Assembly: GCA_020722305.1 (NCBI GenBank)
Contig: DYLB01000056.1
Span: 1-11,549, forward strand
Source: Anaerolinea thermophila
Lineage (GTDB): Bacteria; Chloroflexota; Anaerolineae; Anaerolineales; Villigracilaceae
Reading direction: 5' to 3'
DNA length: 11,549 bases
Below are positions 1 to 6,258 of this stretch, piece by piece. How positions within the stretch are numbered: the first letter of the stretch is position 1; each line of letters begins with the position of its first letter. The position numbers and the translations under genes were made by a program. Below the pieces are notes generated by a model. The model worked only from the letters and a program-made list of their open reading frames with translations, was not told the DNA's origin and did not search any database.

Positions 1-22
1 GGGATCGTGGTTTTAAACCGAA

Positions 23-47
23 AACCGCCTTGCGGCGGTTCTTTTTT
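23..47. terminator. Rho-independent terminator hairpin, probably bidirectional
   Basis: A perfect 7-bp stem (AACCGCC / GGCGGTT) with a TTGC loop is followed on the plus strand by C and six T. On the minus strand it is followed by TTTTCGGTTT. It starts a few bases beyond the 3' end of the minus-strand tRNA, so it most likely ends the tRNA transcript. The better T-run on the plus side could also stop transcription entering from the left. Confidence 0.75.
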
Positions 48-49
48 AG

Positions 50-122
50 TGCCCCCACAGGAATTCGAATCCTGGTTTTAGCCTTGAAAGGGCTGCGTCC
101 TGGTCCACTAGACGATGGGGGC
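50..122 (-). tRNA. tRNA-Glu (anticodon TTC)
   Basis: Reading the minus strand gives a full cloverleaf. The acceptor arms are GCCCCCA and TGGGGGC with discriminator A at position 50. The D-arm region follows, then an anticodon loop CTTTCAA, whose middle bases TTC read GAA/GAG codons. The T-loop contains TTCGAAT. No CCA is encoded; the next bases are CT, so CCA must be added after transcription. It has its own promoter just upstream and a hairpin terminator directly downstream, so it is a single-gene transcription unit. Confidence 0.95.
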
Positions 123-140
123 GCTTGGTTAAGCGGGCAG

Positions 141-169
141 ATTTTATCATCCACACTCGGATAGGTCAA
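141..169 (-). promoter_or_regulatory. sigma70-type promoter of the tRNA-Glu gene
   Basis: On the minus strand TTGACC (164-169) and TAAAAT (141-146) are separated by exactly 17 bases. This puts the transcription start about 10 bases before the tRNA 5' end. It lies in the short gap after the stop codon of the upstream minus-strand gene. Confidence 0.75.
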
Positions 170-182
170 GCGTTTTTTCGGG

Positions 183-725
183 CTAATCTTCCAGCTTCTG
201 GTTGACCAGGCCGAGCATATCCACGTGGGTGCGGTTGACCAGCATGGCCTGGCTCTCGATCTTGAGCGCCGGAATCAGGATGGCCATCAGCCGGGCCTGG
301 TAGACCGGCACGAAATCCCGGGTGCCTTCGGCCATGATGGTGGCGAAATCGAAACGCCCCGACCACTCGATGATCCCCTCGATCTCGTAAACCTGGGAGA
401 TGATCTGAACCGGGTATTCCACGATCCGCCCAAAGCCGCCCCGAGCCAGCGCCTGCGGACCGAGGTCCTCGCGGCGTTTCATGCAGACAGCTACGATCTG
501 CTTTTTGACCATGCGGATGACTTCGAAATGTCCCACCAGTTTCGTCGGCATGTGGACCCGGGCCAATTTGGCATCCATGACTTCGATGAAGGAGTTGGTC
601 GTATCGTTCATCAGGCCGACCACGCCCGTGTTGGGGACCATGATCTGGCCCACGATCCGGTAACTCGTCGTCAACAGGTCGGCGGCAATCAGGCGCTGGG
701 TGATGTTGGGCGCATCGAAGCTCAT
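183..725 (-). CDS. Hypothetical protein with an internal domain duplication (DUF6812-like?)
   Basis: This is a 180-aa soluble protein with no signal peptide or TM segment. It consists of two copies of a domain of about 65 residues, roughly residues 20-84 and 108-173. Each copy opens with a Tyr-x-Ile-x-Gly motif (YRIVG at 22, YEIEG at 113). A hydrophobic strand, a polar loop, a ...F-(I/V)-x-V... segment ending in Ala-(K/R)-Leu and a final strand pair then follow. From memory this resembles small Chloroflexota domains of the DUF6812 type, but the name is uncertain and no function is known. The ATG at 725 is preferred over a longer arginine/proline-rich extension upstream, because AGGA lies about 10 bases before it and the duplicated domain begins soon after. 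It is the last gene of the signal peptidase operon, 20 bases after the zinc-finger gene. Confidence 0.75.
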   Translation of the reverse strand: MSFDAPNITQRLIAADLLTTSYRIVGQIMVPNTGVVGLMNDTTNSFIEVMDAKLARVHMPTKLVGHFEVIRMVKKQIVAVCMKRREDLGPQALARGGFGRIVEYPVQIISQVYEIEGIIEWSGRFDFATIMAEGTRDFVPVYQARLMAILIPALKIESQAMLVNRTHVDMLGLVNQKLED

Positions 726-745
726 CGGGATCAGTTCCTGTCTGG

Positions 746-1033
746 CTAGGGTTCTTGGGCCGGGCGTACCCCGGTCGGCTTGGGAGGCGCGGGCGGGCGG
801 TGGCCGGTGCGGGTCGGGCGCCCGGCGCTGGGGCTGAGCAGCATCGTCAGCCACGAGATGGCCCGTTCGTCGTACTCCCGCCGGTTGCAGACGTCGCAGA
901 TCCAAGCCGGGAAGTTTGGCACACTAATCAGTTCTTCGCCAAGCCAAGTGAAGTAAGTGATGTAGTGCAGGTGCATCTTACCCGCCTGGCACTGGCTACA
1001 GGGGACGGGTTGGGGCAAGGATGTATCATTCAT
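746..1033 (-). CDS. YgiT-type zinc-finger protein
   Basis: This is a small 95-aa protein with two CxxC pairs (Cys12/Cys15 and Cys46/Cys49). Between and around them lies the pattern of YgiT/MqsA-N zinc fingers: a Tyr-rich strand, Gly-Glu-Glu, then VPNFPAWICDVC and an acidic Tyr-Asp. One zinc ion is expected to be bound by the four cysteines. No HTH domain follows, unlike full MqsA antitoxins, and no toxin gene is adjacent. The C-terminal third is Pro/Arg/Gly-rich and probably disordered. The start at 1033 is chosen because GGAGG lies 5 bases upstream; an in-frame ATG at 1069 lacks such a site. It sits 50 bases after the signal peptidase stop. Such proteins are common as single operon members in Chloroflexota; the role here is unknown. 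Confidence 0.8.
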   Translation of the reverse strand: MNDTSLPQPVPCSQCQAGKMHLHYITYFTWLGEELISVPNFPAWICDVCNRREYDERAISWLTMLLSPSAGRPTRTGHRPPAPPKPTGVRPAQEP

Positions 1034-1083
1034 TTTGGCCTCCTCGTCCGAGACAGGGTTTTCAGACATGGGCGCGGCATCGG

Positions 1084-1686
1084 TCAAGGCGCGGCAGCCA
1101 CCGGCGGGACGTGGTCAATCAGTTCCCAGGCGGGTGGCGGCCAGTAGATGAGAATAGCCTTGCCGATCACATTGGCGGTGGGCAGCAAGCCCCACGAGTG
1201 CGAGTCGGACGAGTCGTTGCGGTTATCGCCCAGCACGAACAGGTGGCCTTCCGGCACGACCCATTCGCCGTTATAGCGCGGGGCGTCGGCGATGTATGGC
1301 TCGGTCAGGGTGACGCCGTTGACCGAGACCACCCCGTTGCGGATGTTGACCGTCTCGCCGGGAAGCCCGACGACCCGCTTGATCAGGTCCAGTTGGGTCG
1401 CCGCGACCGGCGAATGGAAGACTACGATGTCGCCGCGCTGGGTTTCGCCGAAGCGGTACGCCAGCCGGTTGACCAGCACGTATTGTCCGTCTTGGAGGGT
1501 CGGGCGCATACTGAACCCGTCCACGCGGACGCGGGCCGAAACGGCGTTGATCGCCAGGTAGAGCAAAACCGATAAAACCAGGGTTTCCAGCAAGTCCAAC
1601 AAGAAACGCCAGAATGCGTTTGGTTTATCTTCTGCCGGTTCCTCGACCGGCGCTTGGGTTATTTCTTCAGGGATTGGGGTTGTCAA
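1084..1686 (-). CDS. lepB: Signal peptidase I (type I, S26 family)
   Basis: This membrane serine protease removes signal peptides from exported proteins. It has 200 aa, a normal length for short bacterial forms. A cytosolic acidic tail (1-22) is followed by one TM helix (about 27-50). The catalytic-serine box GFSMRPTL carries Ser59. The lysine box IKRVVGLPGE carries the general base Lys103, and the conserved GDNRNDSSDSHSWG box spans 153-166. All family signatures are intact, so it should be active, with the catalytic domain outside the membrane. The start is TTG, chosen because GGAGG lies 6 bases upstream and because the reading frame has no suitable ATG before the TM helix. It is the first gene of a three-gene operon. 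A nearby potential substrate is the signal-peptide protein at 6259-7926, but signal peptidase is a general enzyme. Confidence 0.95.
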   Translation of the reverse strand: MTTPIPEEITQAPVEEPAEDKPNAFWRFLLDLLETLVLSVLLYLAINAVSARVRVDGFSMRPTLQDGQYVLVNRLAYRFGETQRGDIVVFHSPVAATQLDLIKRVVGLPGETVNIRNGVVSVNGVTLTEPYIADAPRYNGEWVVPEGHLFVLGDNRNDSSDSHSWGLLPTANVIGKAILIYWPPPAWELIDHVPPVAAAP

Positions 1687-1714
1687 ACGATACCTCCGGG
1701 TATTTCTGCCGACG

Positions 1715-1744
1715 ATTATACATGATTTATTCGGCCCCAGGCAA
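1715..1744 (-). promoter_or_regulatory. Promoter of the signal peptidase operon
   Basis: On the minus strand a perfect TATAAT (1715-1720) is preceded at 18 bases by TTGCCT (1739-1744). The predicted start is near 1708, giving a leader of about 22 bases before the TTG start codon. The -10 box overlaps the TAA stop codon of the upstream methyltransferase gene, so this operon can be transcribed separately from the gene train above it. Confidence 0.65.
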
Positions 1745-2444
1745 AATACGTCGGTACCCGTAGTACTCTTTTACCTTCCAATACTGCAAGCCGGTGAAGA
1801 TTTTCATAGGATTGGATGACCTCCGCCTCGAGCGGGAGGTGACGCAGGTCGGCTTCGATCACCTCCCATTCGTCCTCCCCGCTCCGCCCCGGACCTGTGG
1901 CCAGCGGCCCCGTTTCAACGAGCCTGATCCCGGCCCTGGCGAAAAGCTCCGCCAACCGCCCGCCGACGAACGGGTCCGCACCCTGGGCTTCGAGCGCCTG
2001 GTTTTGCAGCCGCCCCAGCGGGACGAGTTCGGGCGGCTCGTCCACCCGCTGGCTGTAATCCGGCTCGGCCAGCGCCAGGACGTGCCCGTTTTGGCGGGTG
2101 ACGCGCCGCATCTCGCGCAATGCAACCAATGGATCACTGACCCACAGCAGCAGGTAGTGGCAGAAAACGACCTCGAAGGATTCATCCGGGTAGGGCAGGG
2201 ACAGCGCGTCGGCGCAGAGCAGGCGCGCGCCCGGGGCGTGGAATCGAGCCTCTCGCAGCCGCGGCAGGTTCAGGTCCAGGCCATGAAGCGGGGCGGGGGG
2301 GCGCGTTTCAGCCAGGATCGCCCCGCTCCCGCAGCCGACTTCGAGGACGCGGGAAGCGGTCCCCAATCCGGCTTTTTCGAAAAGATAGGCCCGCAAATCG
2401 GTGGTCCAGCCGGCCTGTTTTTGGAATTGGGCGTGCCAGTTCAT
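1716..2444 (-). CDS. Class I SAM-dependent methyltransferase
   Basis: This 242-aa cytosolic enzyme has a Rossmann-type methyltransferase domain (Methyltransf_11/25 type). Motif I is VLEVGCGSG at 33-41, followed by the acidic residue Asp57 after the second strand (LHGLDL). CADALSLPYPDESF (77-90) covers the adenine-contacting loop and motif II, and the later strand is GHVLALAEPDY. The methyl acceptor cannot be told from the sequence. The ATG overlaps the stop codon of the phosphatase gene in the sequence ATGA, so the two are probably translationally coupled; no strong ribosome site precedes this start. It is the last gene of the radical SAM gene train. It might modify the same target as its neighbours, but this is only a positional suggestion. 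Confidence 0.85.
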   Translation of the reverse strand: MNWHAQFQKQAGWTTDLRAYLFEKAGLGTASRVLEVGCGSGAILAETRPPAPLHGLDLNLPRLREARFHAPGARLLCADALSLPYPDESFEVVFCHYLLLWVSDPLVALREMRRVTRQNGHVLALAEPDYSQRVDEPPELVPLGRLQNQALEAQGADPFVGGRLAELFARAGIRLVETGPLATGPGRSGEDEWEVIEADLRHLPLEAEVIQSYENLHRLAVLEGKRVLRVPTYFAWGRINHV

Positions 2445-3094
2445 GGGAGGGCTTCGCGCCAGTTCATCACGAACCTGATCTGCGCCGCCGTCTCGGGCGA
2501 TTGCGGATAATAGAGGCTTTGCTCGGCGGTCTTGAAAAGCTGGGACAGGCGCGCCAGGGCTTGCTCCCCGCTCATGCCGCGCCGGACGAGGTAGCAGCCG
2601 ACGGTCGTGCCGGTGCGCCCGACGCCCGCCCAGCAGTGCAGGTAGACTTTGCGCCCGGCGGCCAGGGCGGACTCGATAGCGCCCAGGATTTCGGTCATCT
2701 GCTCCCGGCTCGGCAGGCCGAAATCGCCGACGCTGAAGCGCTGGTGGGCCACGTCCAGGCCGTAGTCCCGGCTTTCGGCTTGCAGGAGGGGGAAATAGGG
2801 TTCGCGCTCGCCTTCGCCGGTCAGGTCAATGAAGGTGTCGAAACCCAGGCGCAGGAAAGCGGTCAGCCGCTGGCGCATCAGGTGCGGCTCGGGGCGGCCG
2901 GGATACTCGCCAGCCAGGAAGCGGCCCGGCTCGACCCAATAGGCGGCGCGGATCGGGCGCGCTTCGGCCTGCTCGAAGGTCTCCCCGGTCTCCACGCCGC
3001 TGCCGGGAAAGACGTCGTCAGTGTGGCCCTGGCGCGGACGTTCGATCCGCGCGGGGGCATCGTTTTCGACCAATATGGCGCGGACGCGGGGCAT
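2441..3094 (-). CDS. Dual-specificity/tyrosine phosphatase with a degenerate N-terminal Nudix remnant
   Basis: From about residue 47 of 217 aa this is a cysteine phosphatase of the DSP/PTP type. The P-loop is HCWAGVGRTG with nucleophile Cys155, and an upstream Val-Gly-Asp-Phe-Gly (Asp124) is the likely general acid. It should hydrolyse phospho-Tyr/Ser or another phosphate ester. Residues 1-46 do not belong to that family. They read as the first half of a Nudix hydrolase: a RVRAILVEND strand, then FPGSGVETGE. The Nudix box breaks off where REUxEE should follow (here Arg-Pro-Ile-Arg-Ala-Ala), so metal-binding glutamates are missing and this part cannot be a working Nudix enzyme. The start at 3094 is chosen because it begins 8 bases after the upstream stop and matches a Nudix-like N terminus. 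It is coupled to the methyltransferase by a 4-base overlap. Confidence 0.85.
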   Translation of the reverse strand: MPRVRAILVENDAPARIERPRQGHTDDVFPGSGVETGETFEQAEARPIRAAYWVEPGRFLAGEYPGRPEPHLMRQRLTAFLRLGFDTFIDLTGEGEREPYFPLLQAESRDYGLDVAHQRFSVGDFGLPSREQMTEILGAIESALAAGRKVYLHCWAGVGRTGTTVGCYLVRRGMSGEQALARLSQLFKTAEQSLYYPQSPETAAQIRFVMNWREALP

Positions 3095-3102
3095 GGGCCG
3101 CT

Positions 3103-4254
3103 TCAGCGGGCGGGATAAATGGCCTGCCACTTGTCCCGGAGGATGTTGCCCAGGATGCGGCCGGCCATGCCCTGGGAGGGGAGCACGTCGCCGTCCGGTT
3201 CGACGTAGAGCCAGGCGCGCCCGGCCCCGGCCGGGACTTCGTCTTCGGCGGTTTCGAGCGCCACCGGGTTCGAGCTGGAGTAAGGCACGGGCAGGTCGAA
3301 GGTCAGGGTCAGGCCGAGGTCGGCGGCCATGTTGCGCAGGGCGTGTATCGTTTCGCCCAGGGATTTGTCCGAAGCGCTGAGGGACAGACTGGTCACTTTC
3401 AGCCCGGCAAGCCTGGTCAGTGTTCCGGCGGCCTGTTCTGCGTTTCGGGGCGTGACGGTCAGATGGACGGTGGTGAACAGGTCTTCAGGCATGATGGTTT
3501 CGAGCGCGGCCCACGAGGCAGGGTTTTCGGGGTGGAGCACGAAGAGCAGGTGATCCAGCCCGGTCTGGAGCAGCGTGTCGAAGTAGGCTTTGTCGGCCAG
3601 TTTCAGGCCGTCGGTCAACAGGCCGCAGACCTGGCCGTTGTGCTCGGCGCGTTCGATCAGGGCAGGCAGGTCATCGCGCAAGGTCGGTTCGCCGCCGGTG
3701 AAGGTGACGTGCGGCACGCCCACCTGCCAGGCTTTGTCCAGTACGGATTGCCATTCGGCGGTGGTCAGCTCCCGTTCGACGCGTTTGGTGGGAGCGTCGT
3801 CGGCCTGGGCGCCTTCGGGCAGACGGTAGGTCAGGGCGCAGTCGAGGCGCAGCGGGGCGGTCAGGTCGGCCGAATGGGGCGCGACCCGCTCGAAGTCCAG
3901 GAAAGTGACGGGGTCCAGGTCGGGTGTCTCGATCAGCGTCTCGATCCGCCCGATGAAATCCAGGTAGTCGTCTAGCGCCATCCTCTTGCCGATCTGATAA
4001 CGCGAGGCGATGGCTTTGGCGGTCTCTTCCGGCGGCGTGCCTTTGATGAAATGGTAGGCGTATTCGGCCGCGGTCTCGTTGAGTTGCAGTACGGTGGCGG
4101 CGTTGACGATTAGGATGCCGGTGCCGTCCTGGCGCAGGCGCAGGTGCAGGCGATAGGGCGGCTTATCCTGCGGCGCGACCTGGGCGTGGTGGATGCCCTC
4201 CGGCAGGGGCTTGGCCGGGGTGAAACGCTCGGCAAGTCGGTTCACAATTCTCAT
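3103..4254 (-). CDS. PqqD-fused pseudo-radical SAM protein (Fe-S cysteines lost)
   Basis: This 383-aa paralogue of the next upstream gene (4300-5667) shares its layout. A PqqD-like domain (about 34-95) contains GTGILIVNAATVLQLNETAA. A radical SAM-type barrel follows, with LTYR (141-144) and TFTGGEPTLRDDLP, and then a shortened SPASM-like end (VEPDGDVLPSQ). The radical SAM loop is the same length as in its partner, but the three cluster cysteines are replaced by Leu145, Ala149 and Asp152. The SPASM cysteines are also gone (Ser360 for Cys in LPCQ), and the protein stops where the final cysteine cluster would begin. It should therefore bind no 4Fe-4S cluster and do no radical chemistry; a substrate-binding or scaffold partner is likely. 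Pseudo-rSAM partners are known, from memory, in some Bacteroidales and haloarchaeal peptide systems. The start at 4254 has GGAG 7 bases upstream; a TTG at 4284 lacks a site. Confidence 0.85.
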   Translation of the reverse strand: MRIVNRLAERFTPAKPLPEGIHHAQVAPQDKPPYRLHLRLRQDGTGILIVNAATVLQLNETAAEYAYHFIKGTPPEETAKAIASRYQIGKRMALDDYLDFIGRIETLIETPDLDPVTFLDFERVAPHSADLTAPLRLDCALTYRLPEGAQADDAPTKRVERELTTAEWQSVLDKAWQVGVPHVTFTGGEPTLRDDLPALIERAEHNGQVCGLLTDGLKLADKAYFDTLLQTGLDHLLFVLHPENPASWAALETIMPEDLFTTVHLTVTPRNAEQAAGTLTRLAGLKVTSLSLSASDKSLGETIHALRNMAADLGLTLTFDLPVPYSSSNPVALETAEDEVPAGAGRAWLYVEPDGDVLPSQGMAGRILGNILRDKWQAIYPAR

Positions 4255-4287
4255 ATCAGGCTCCTTCCCGGTTTTCCGGTTCAAATC

Positions 4288-4322
4288 AATTGTAAATCGT
4301 CAATCAGAAATCTCGAATTGAA
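4288..4322. repeat. Array of five 7-bp units (AAT-rich heptads)
   Basis: Plus-strand units AATTGTA, AATCGTC, AATCAGA, AATCTCG and AATTGAA follow each other without gaps (35 bp, AAT fixed in every unit). The array encodes the last codons and the TGA stop of the radical SAM gene and runs on into the gap before the pseudo-radical SAM gene. The unit AATCGTC is shared with the array at 7940-7974. Confidence 0.7.
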
Positions 4323-5667
4323 GCGGGCATCCGCCGCCGCACTCGGCCAGCAGGGCGCAGCTGTTACATTTGTCGGGCAAGCCCTGGCGTTCGCGCAGCC
4401 GCACCGACAGTTTGTGGTTCCAGATGGCGTCCCAGTCATCCCGCAGCAGGTTGCCGACCGGGTGGTAATACGACTGGCAGGGCAGCACGTCACCGTTCGG
4501 CTCGACGCACATATTGTACAGCGCGGCCGTGCAGCCCTTCACGCCCAGGTCGAGCGCCATCGGGTCGAAATGGCAATACTGCGTCGGCGTGTACCAGATC
4601 AACTTCTGGCCGCGGGTCTCGGTCTTGAAACGGGCGGTCTCCAACAGCGGCATCAGTTCGCTTTCGGGCAGGCCGCTACCCACCGTCGCCCCGCGACCCG
4701 AATAGATCAGCGCGTTCAGGCCCACGGTCGGCACGCCCAGGTCGGCCAGGAAATCCAGCGTGGCCGGGATGGTGTGGACGTTGTCTTTGAGCATGGTGGT
4801 GTTGGTCATCACGTACAGGCGTGTAGCCAGGGCGTTTTTCAGGCCCCGGATGGTCTGGTCGAAGGCCCTGGCCCGCACCATCTTGTTGTGGACGTCGGCG
4901 TCTGCGGACTCCACCGTGATCTGGACGTGGTCCAACCCGGCGGCGACCAGCGTTTCGACGAATTTCGGATCGGACAACCTCCGGGCGTTGGTGTTCAACC
5001 CGGTAATTTGACCGTTGGCCTCGGCGTGGGCGATCAGTTCCGGCAGGTCGTCCCGCAGGGTCGGTTCGCCGCCGGTAAAGACGACGTGGGGGATGCCGAG
5101 TTGCCAGGTCTGGTCGATGATTCGTTTCCATTCACTCGTGCTGAGTTCGGGGAAGCTGCGCTCGCGGGCGTTGTAGCAGTGGGCGCAGTCGTTGTTGCAG
5201 CGGTAGGTCAGCGCCAGGTCCATGCGATAGGGGGCGGACGGGCGGGCACTGAACGGCATGAGCGTATCCAGTTCCAGTTCGTGGACCGGGCAGGCCCCGT
5301 CTGGACGGATCAGGTTGTCCAGTTGCAGGTTGAAGGTCACAAGGTCCTCGGCAACTTGTCCGCTTTTTACTTTGAACTTCTCACTTATTACTTTTTCGAT
5401 GGCTTTATCGCTTTTGCCTTCCAGGATCATCTGCGCCATCAGGGCCGCGGTCGGGTTGAGGTGCATCACCCGGTTGGCGTTGACGATCAGCGTCCCGTGC
5501 CCGTCCGGGTCAACCCGCAGGTGGACGCGGGACTTTTCGCCGGGGTTTTCGATGGTGTAGTGGAATATGTGTGTGGAGTCCAAAGTCTCCCGACTTTGGA
5601 CCGGATTGTCCAATAACTGGAGACGTTGGAGTCCGCTTGCGAAAATATTTTTAAAACTCAGGGACAT
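4300..5667 (-). CDS. PqqD-radical SAM-SPASM domain enzyme
   Basis: This is a 455-aa enzyme that should cleave S-adenosylmethionine with a 4Fe-4S cluster. Domains in order: a variable N terminus; a PqqD-like, RRE-type domain (about 46-118) with GTLIVNANRVMHLNPTAA; a radical SAM barrel with RCNNDCAHCY (Cys157, Cys161, Cys164) and the SAM motif GGEP (199-202); and a SPASM domain with auxiliary-cluster cysteines 365, 379, 387, 397, 434, 437, 443 and 447. PqqD-fused SPASM enzymes usually modify ribosomal peptides, and the PqqD part binds the substrate peptide. The start at 5667 has GAGGT 5 bases upstream and lies inside the end of the transposase gene (17-base overlap). Residues 12-31 are encoded by a REP-like palindrome pair, so the native N terminus has been replaced or extended. 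It precedes its cysteine-less paralogue by 45 bases. The substrate is unknown; the Cys-Ala-tailed protein at 6259-7926 is the best local candidate. Confidence 0.92.
   Translation of the reverse strand: MSLSFKNIFASGLQRLQLLDNPVQSRETLDSTHIFHYTIENPGEKSRVHLRVDPDGHGTLIVNANRVMHLNPTAALMAQMILEGKSDKAIEKVISEKFKVKSGQVAEDLVTFNLQLDNLIRPDGACPVHELELDTLMPFSARPSAPYRMDLALTYRCNNDCAHCYNARERSFPELSTSEWKRIIDQTWQLGIPHVVFTGGEPTLRDDLPELIAHAEANGQITGLNTNARRLSDPKFVETLVAAGLDHVQITVESADADVHNKMVRARAFDQTIRGLKNALATRLYVMTNTTMLKDNVHTIPATLDFLADLGVPTVGLNALIYSGRGATVGSGLPESELMPLLETARFKTETRGQKLIWYTPTQYCHFDPMALDLGVKGCTAALYNMCVEPNGDVLPCQSYYHPVGNLLRDDWDAIWNHKLSVRLRERQGLPDKCNSCALLAECGGGCPLQFEISD
5368..5395. repeat. Coding 7-bp repeat array (xxAAGTx) inside the radical SAM gene
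   Basis: On the minus strand AAAAGTA, ATAAGTG, AGAAGTT and CAAAGTA follow in tandem, then a partial unit AAAAG. The array encodes the lysine-rich stretch VISEKFKVK (about 93-101) at the end of the PqqD-like domain. Its low GC differs sharply from the rest of the gene. Confidence 0.6.
5575..5634. repeat. REP-like palindrome pair (BIME-like), left flank of the RAYT
   Basis: The first unit is a GGAG foot (5575-5578) followed by a perfect 9-bp hairpin, TCCAAAGTC / GACTTTGGA, with loop TCCC (5579-5600). The second unit, in inverted orientation, is an imperfect hairpin at 5609-5630 with its foot at 5631-5634 (GGAC on the minus strand). A GGAG or GTAG foot plus hairpin is the known substrate form of REP-associated tyrosine transposases. 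The pair lies inside the 5' end of the radical SAM gene. Confidence 0.8.
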
Positions 5668-6178
5668 TTGTTACCTCTTCCAAGCCTGCAAAAGTGGTTA
5701 CACCTTGATTCTCTAAAAACGCCCGGTAATTGCTAAAAGGGTAGACTTCCGGCGTTTCTGCCAGTCCGTGTTTGACAGGATTCCAGAAAACATACTGCAA
5801 CCGATTAAGGAAATCCTTCTCTGACCGGATGCAAGTATCCCAATAATTCCACCAAACTTGGCGTCCGGGCATTCCATCGGCATCGTTCCATTGGCGAGCT
5901 GTAAATTTATGATAACTGCCTATAAACTTCGACAGGCTCAACGGATTATCAGGCGCTTCAACCAGAGCGTGGTAATGATTATCCAGCACGACCCAGGCAA
6001 TGACTATCCAACCGTAAAGCCTGGCCGCTCTCAGCAAGGCCTCCTGCCACACAGCCTTTCGCTCATCCGGCCAAATGATCGGTTTCTTCTGGTAAGTGGA
6101 TGCTGTAATCATGTAGATCGTATCCGCTCGAAACAGATGCGGCGGGTTGTGGTCAGCTGACTTGAAAATATCATTCAT
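5651..6178 (-). CDS. REP-associated tyrosine transposase (RAYT, Y1/IS200-related)
   Basis: This 175-aa single-strand DNA transposase belongs to the TnpA-REP type. It has the metal-binding HUH motif as DNHYHALVE (His68, His70) and the catalytic tyrosine in LNRLQYVFWNPVKHGL (Tyr129). The closing FSNYRAF matches the (Y/F)SSY-like end of RAYTs. All key residues are present, so it may be active. Its presumed substrates, GGAG-footed hairpins, lie on both sides. GGAG 5 bases upstream supports the ATG at 6178. The stop codon lies beyond the start codon of the radical SAM gene (17-base overlap), so the two are likely co-translated. The tail after the FSNY motif may come from sequence next to the insertion point. 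RAYTs are usually single-copy, domesticated agents of REP spread. Confidence 0.9.
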   Translation of the reverse strand: MNDIFKSADHNPPHLFRADTIYMITASTYQKKPIIWPDERKAVWQEALLRAARLYGWIVIAWVVLDNHYHALVEAPDNPLSLSKFIGSYHKFTARQWNDADGMPGRQVWWNYWDTCIRSEKDFLNRLQYVFWNPVKHGLAETPEVYPFSNYRAFLENQGVTTFAGLEEVTNVPEF

Positions 6179-6201
6179 GGGTGCTCCTGCATTCGGAGAT
6201 C

Positions 6202-6255
6202 GGAGTCCAAAGTCTCCCGACTTTGAGTATCAAACGTCAGGAGACGTTTGACTCC
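6202..6255. repeat. REP-like palindrome pair (BIME-like), right flank of the RAYT
   Basis: GGAG (6202-6205) is followed by the hairpin TCCAAAGTC / GACTTTGAG with loop TCCC (6206-6227). An inverted unit follows, with a perfect stem TCAAACGTC / GACGTTTGA around a 4-base loop (6230-6251) and its foot CTCC, which is GGAG on the minus strand (6252-6255). The pair begins 3 bases beyond the stop codon of the DUF2207-like gene. On the transcript it could act as a 3' stabilising or attenuating structure. Confidence 0.85.
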
Positions 6256-6258
6256 GCT

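Larger units (their letters stand above)
5575..6255. mobile_element. RAYT gene with its flanking REP pairs (putative mobile unit)
   Basis: A transposase gene is bracketed by two inverted REP pairs of the same kind. The first 24 bases of the left pair (5575-5598) are repeated exactly at 6202-6225. The unit separates the DUF2207-like gene from the radical SAM gene and supplies the first codons of the latter. True ends and target duplication cannot be set from one copy. Confidence 0.55.

Noticed and set aside
746..1033. Antitoxin of a MqsRA-type toxin-antitoxin pair
   Set aside because: Only the zinc-finger part is present, with no HTH domain and no toxin gene on either side.
1021..1575. A plus-strand frame opposite signal peptidase
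   Set aside because: Signal peptidase shows complete catalytic boxes on the minus strand, and the opposite frame has no recognisable feature.
4144..5616. A 490-codon open frame on the plus strand opposite the radical SAM gene
   Set aside because: It is the antisense shadow of a clear radical SAM enzyme in high-GC DNA, has no family motif and no ribosome site.
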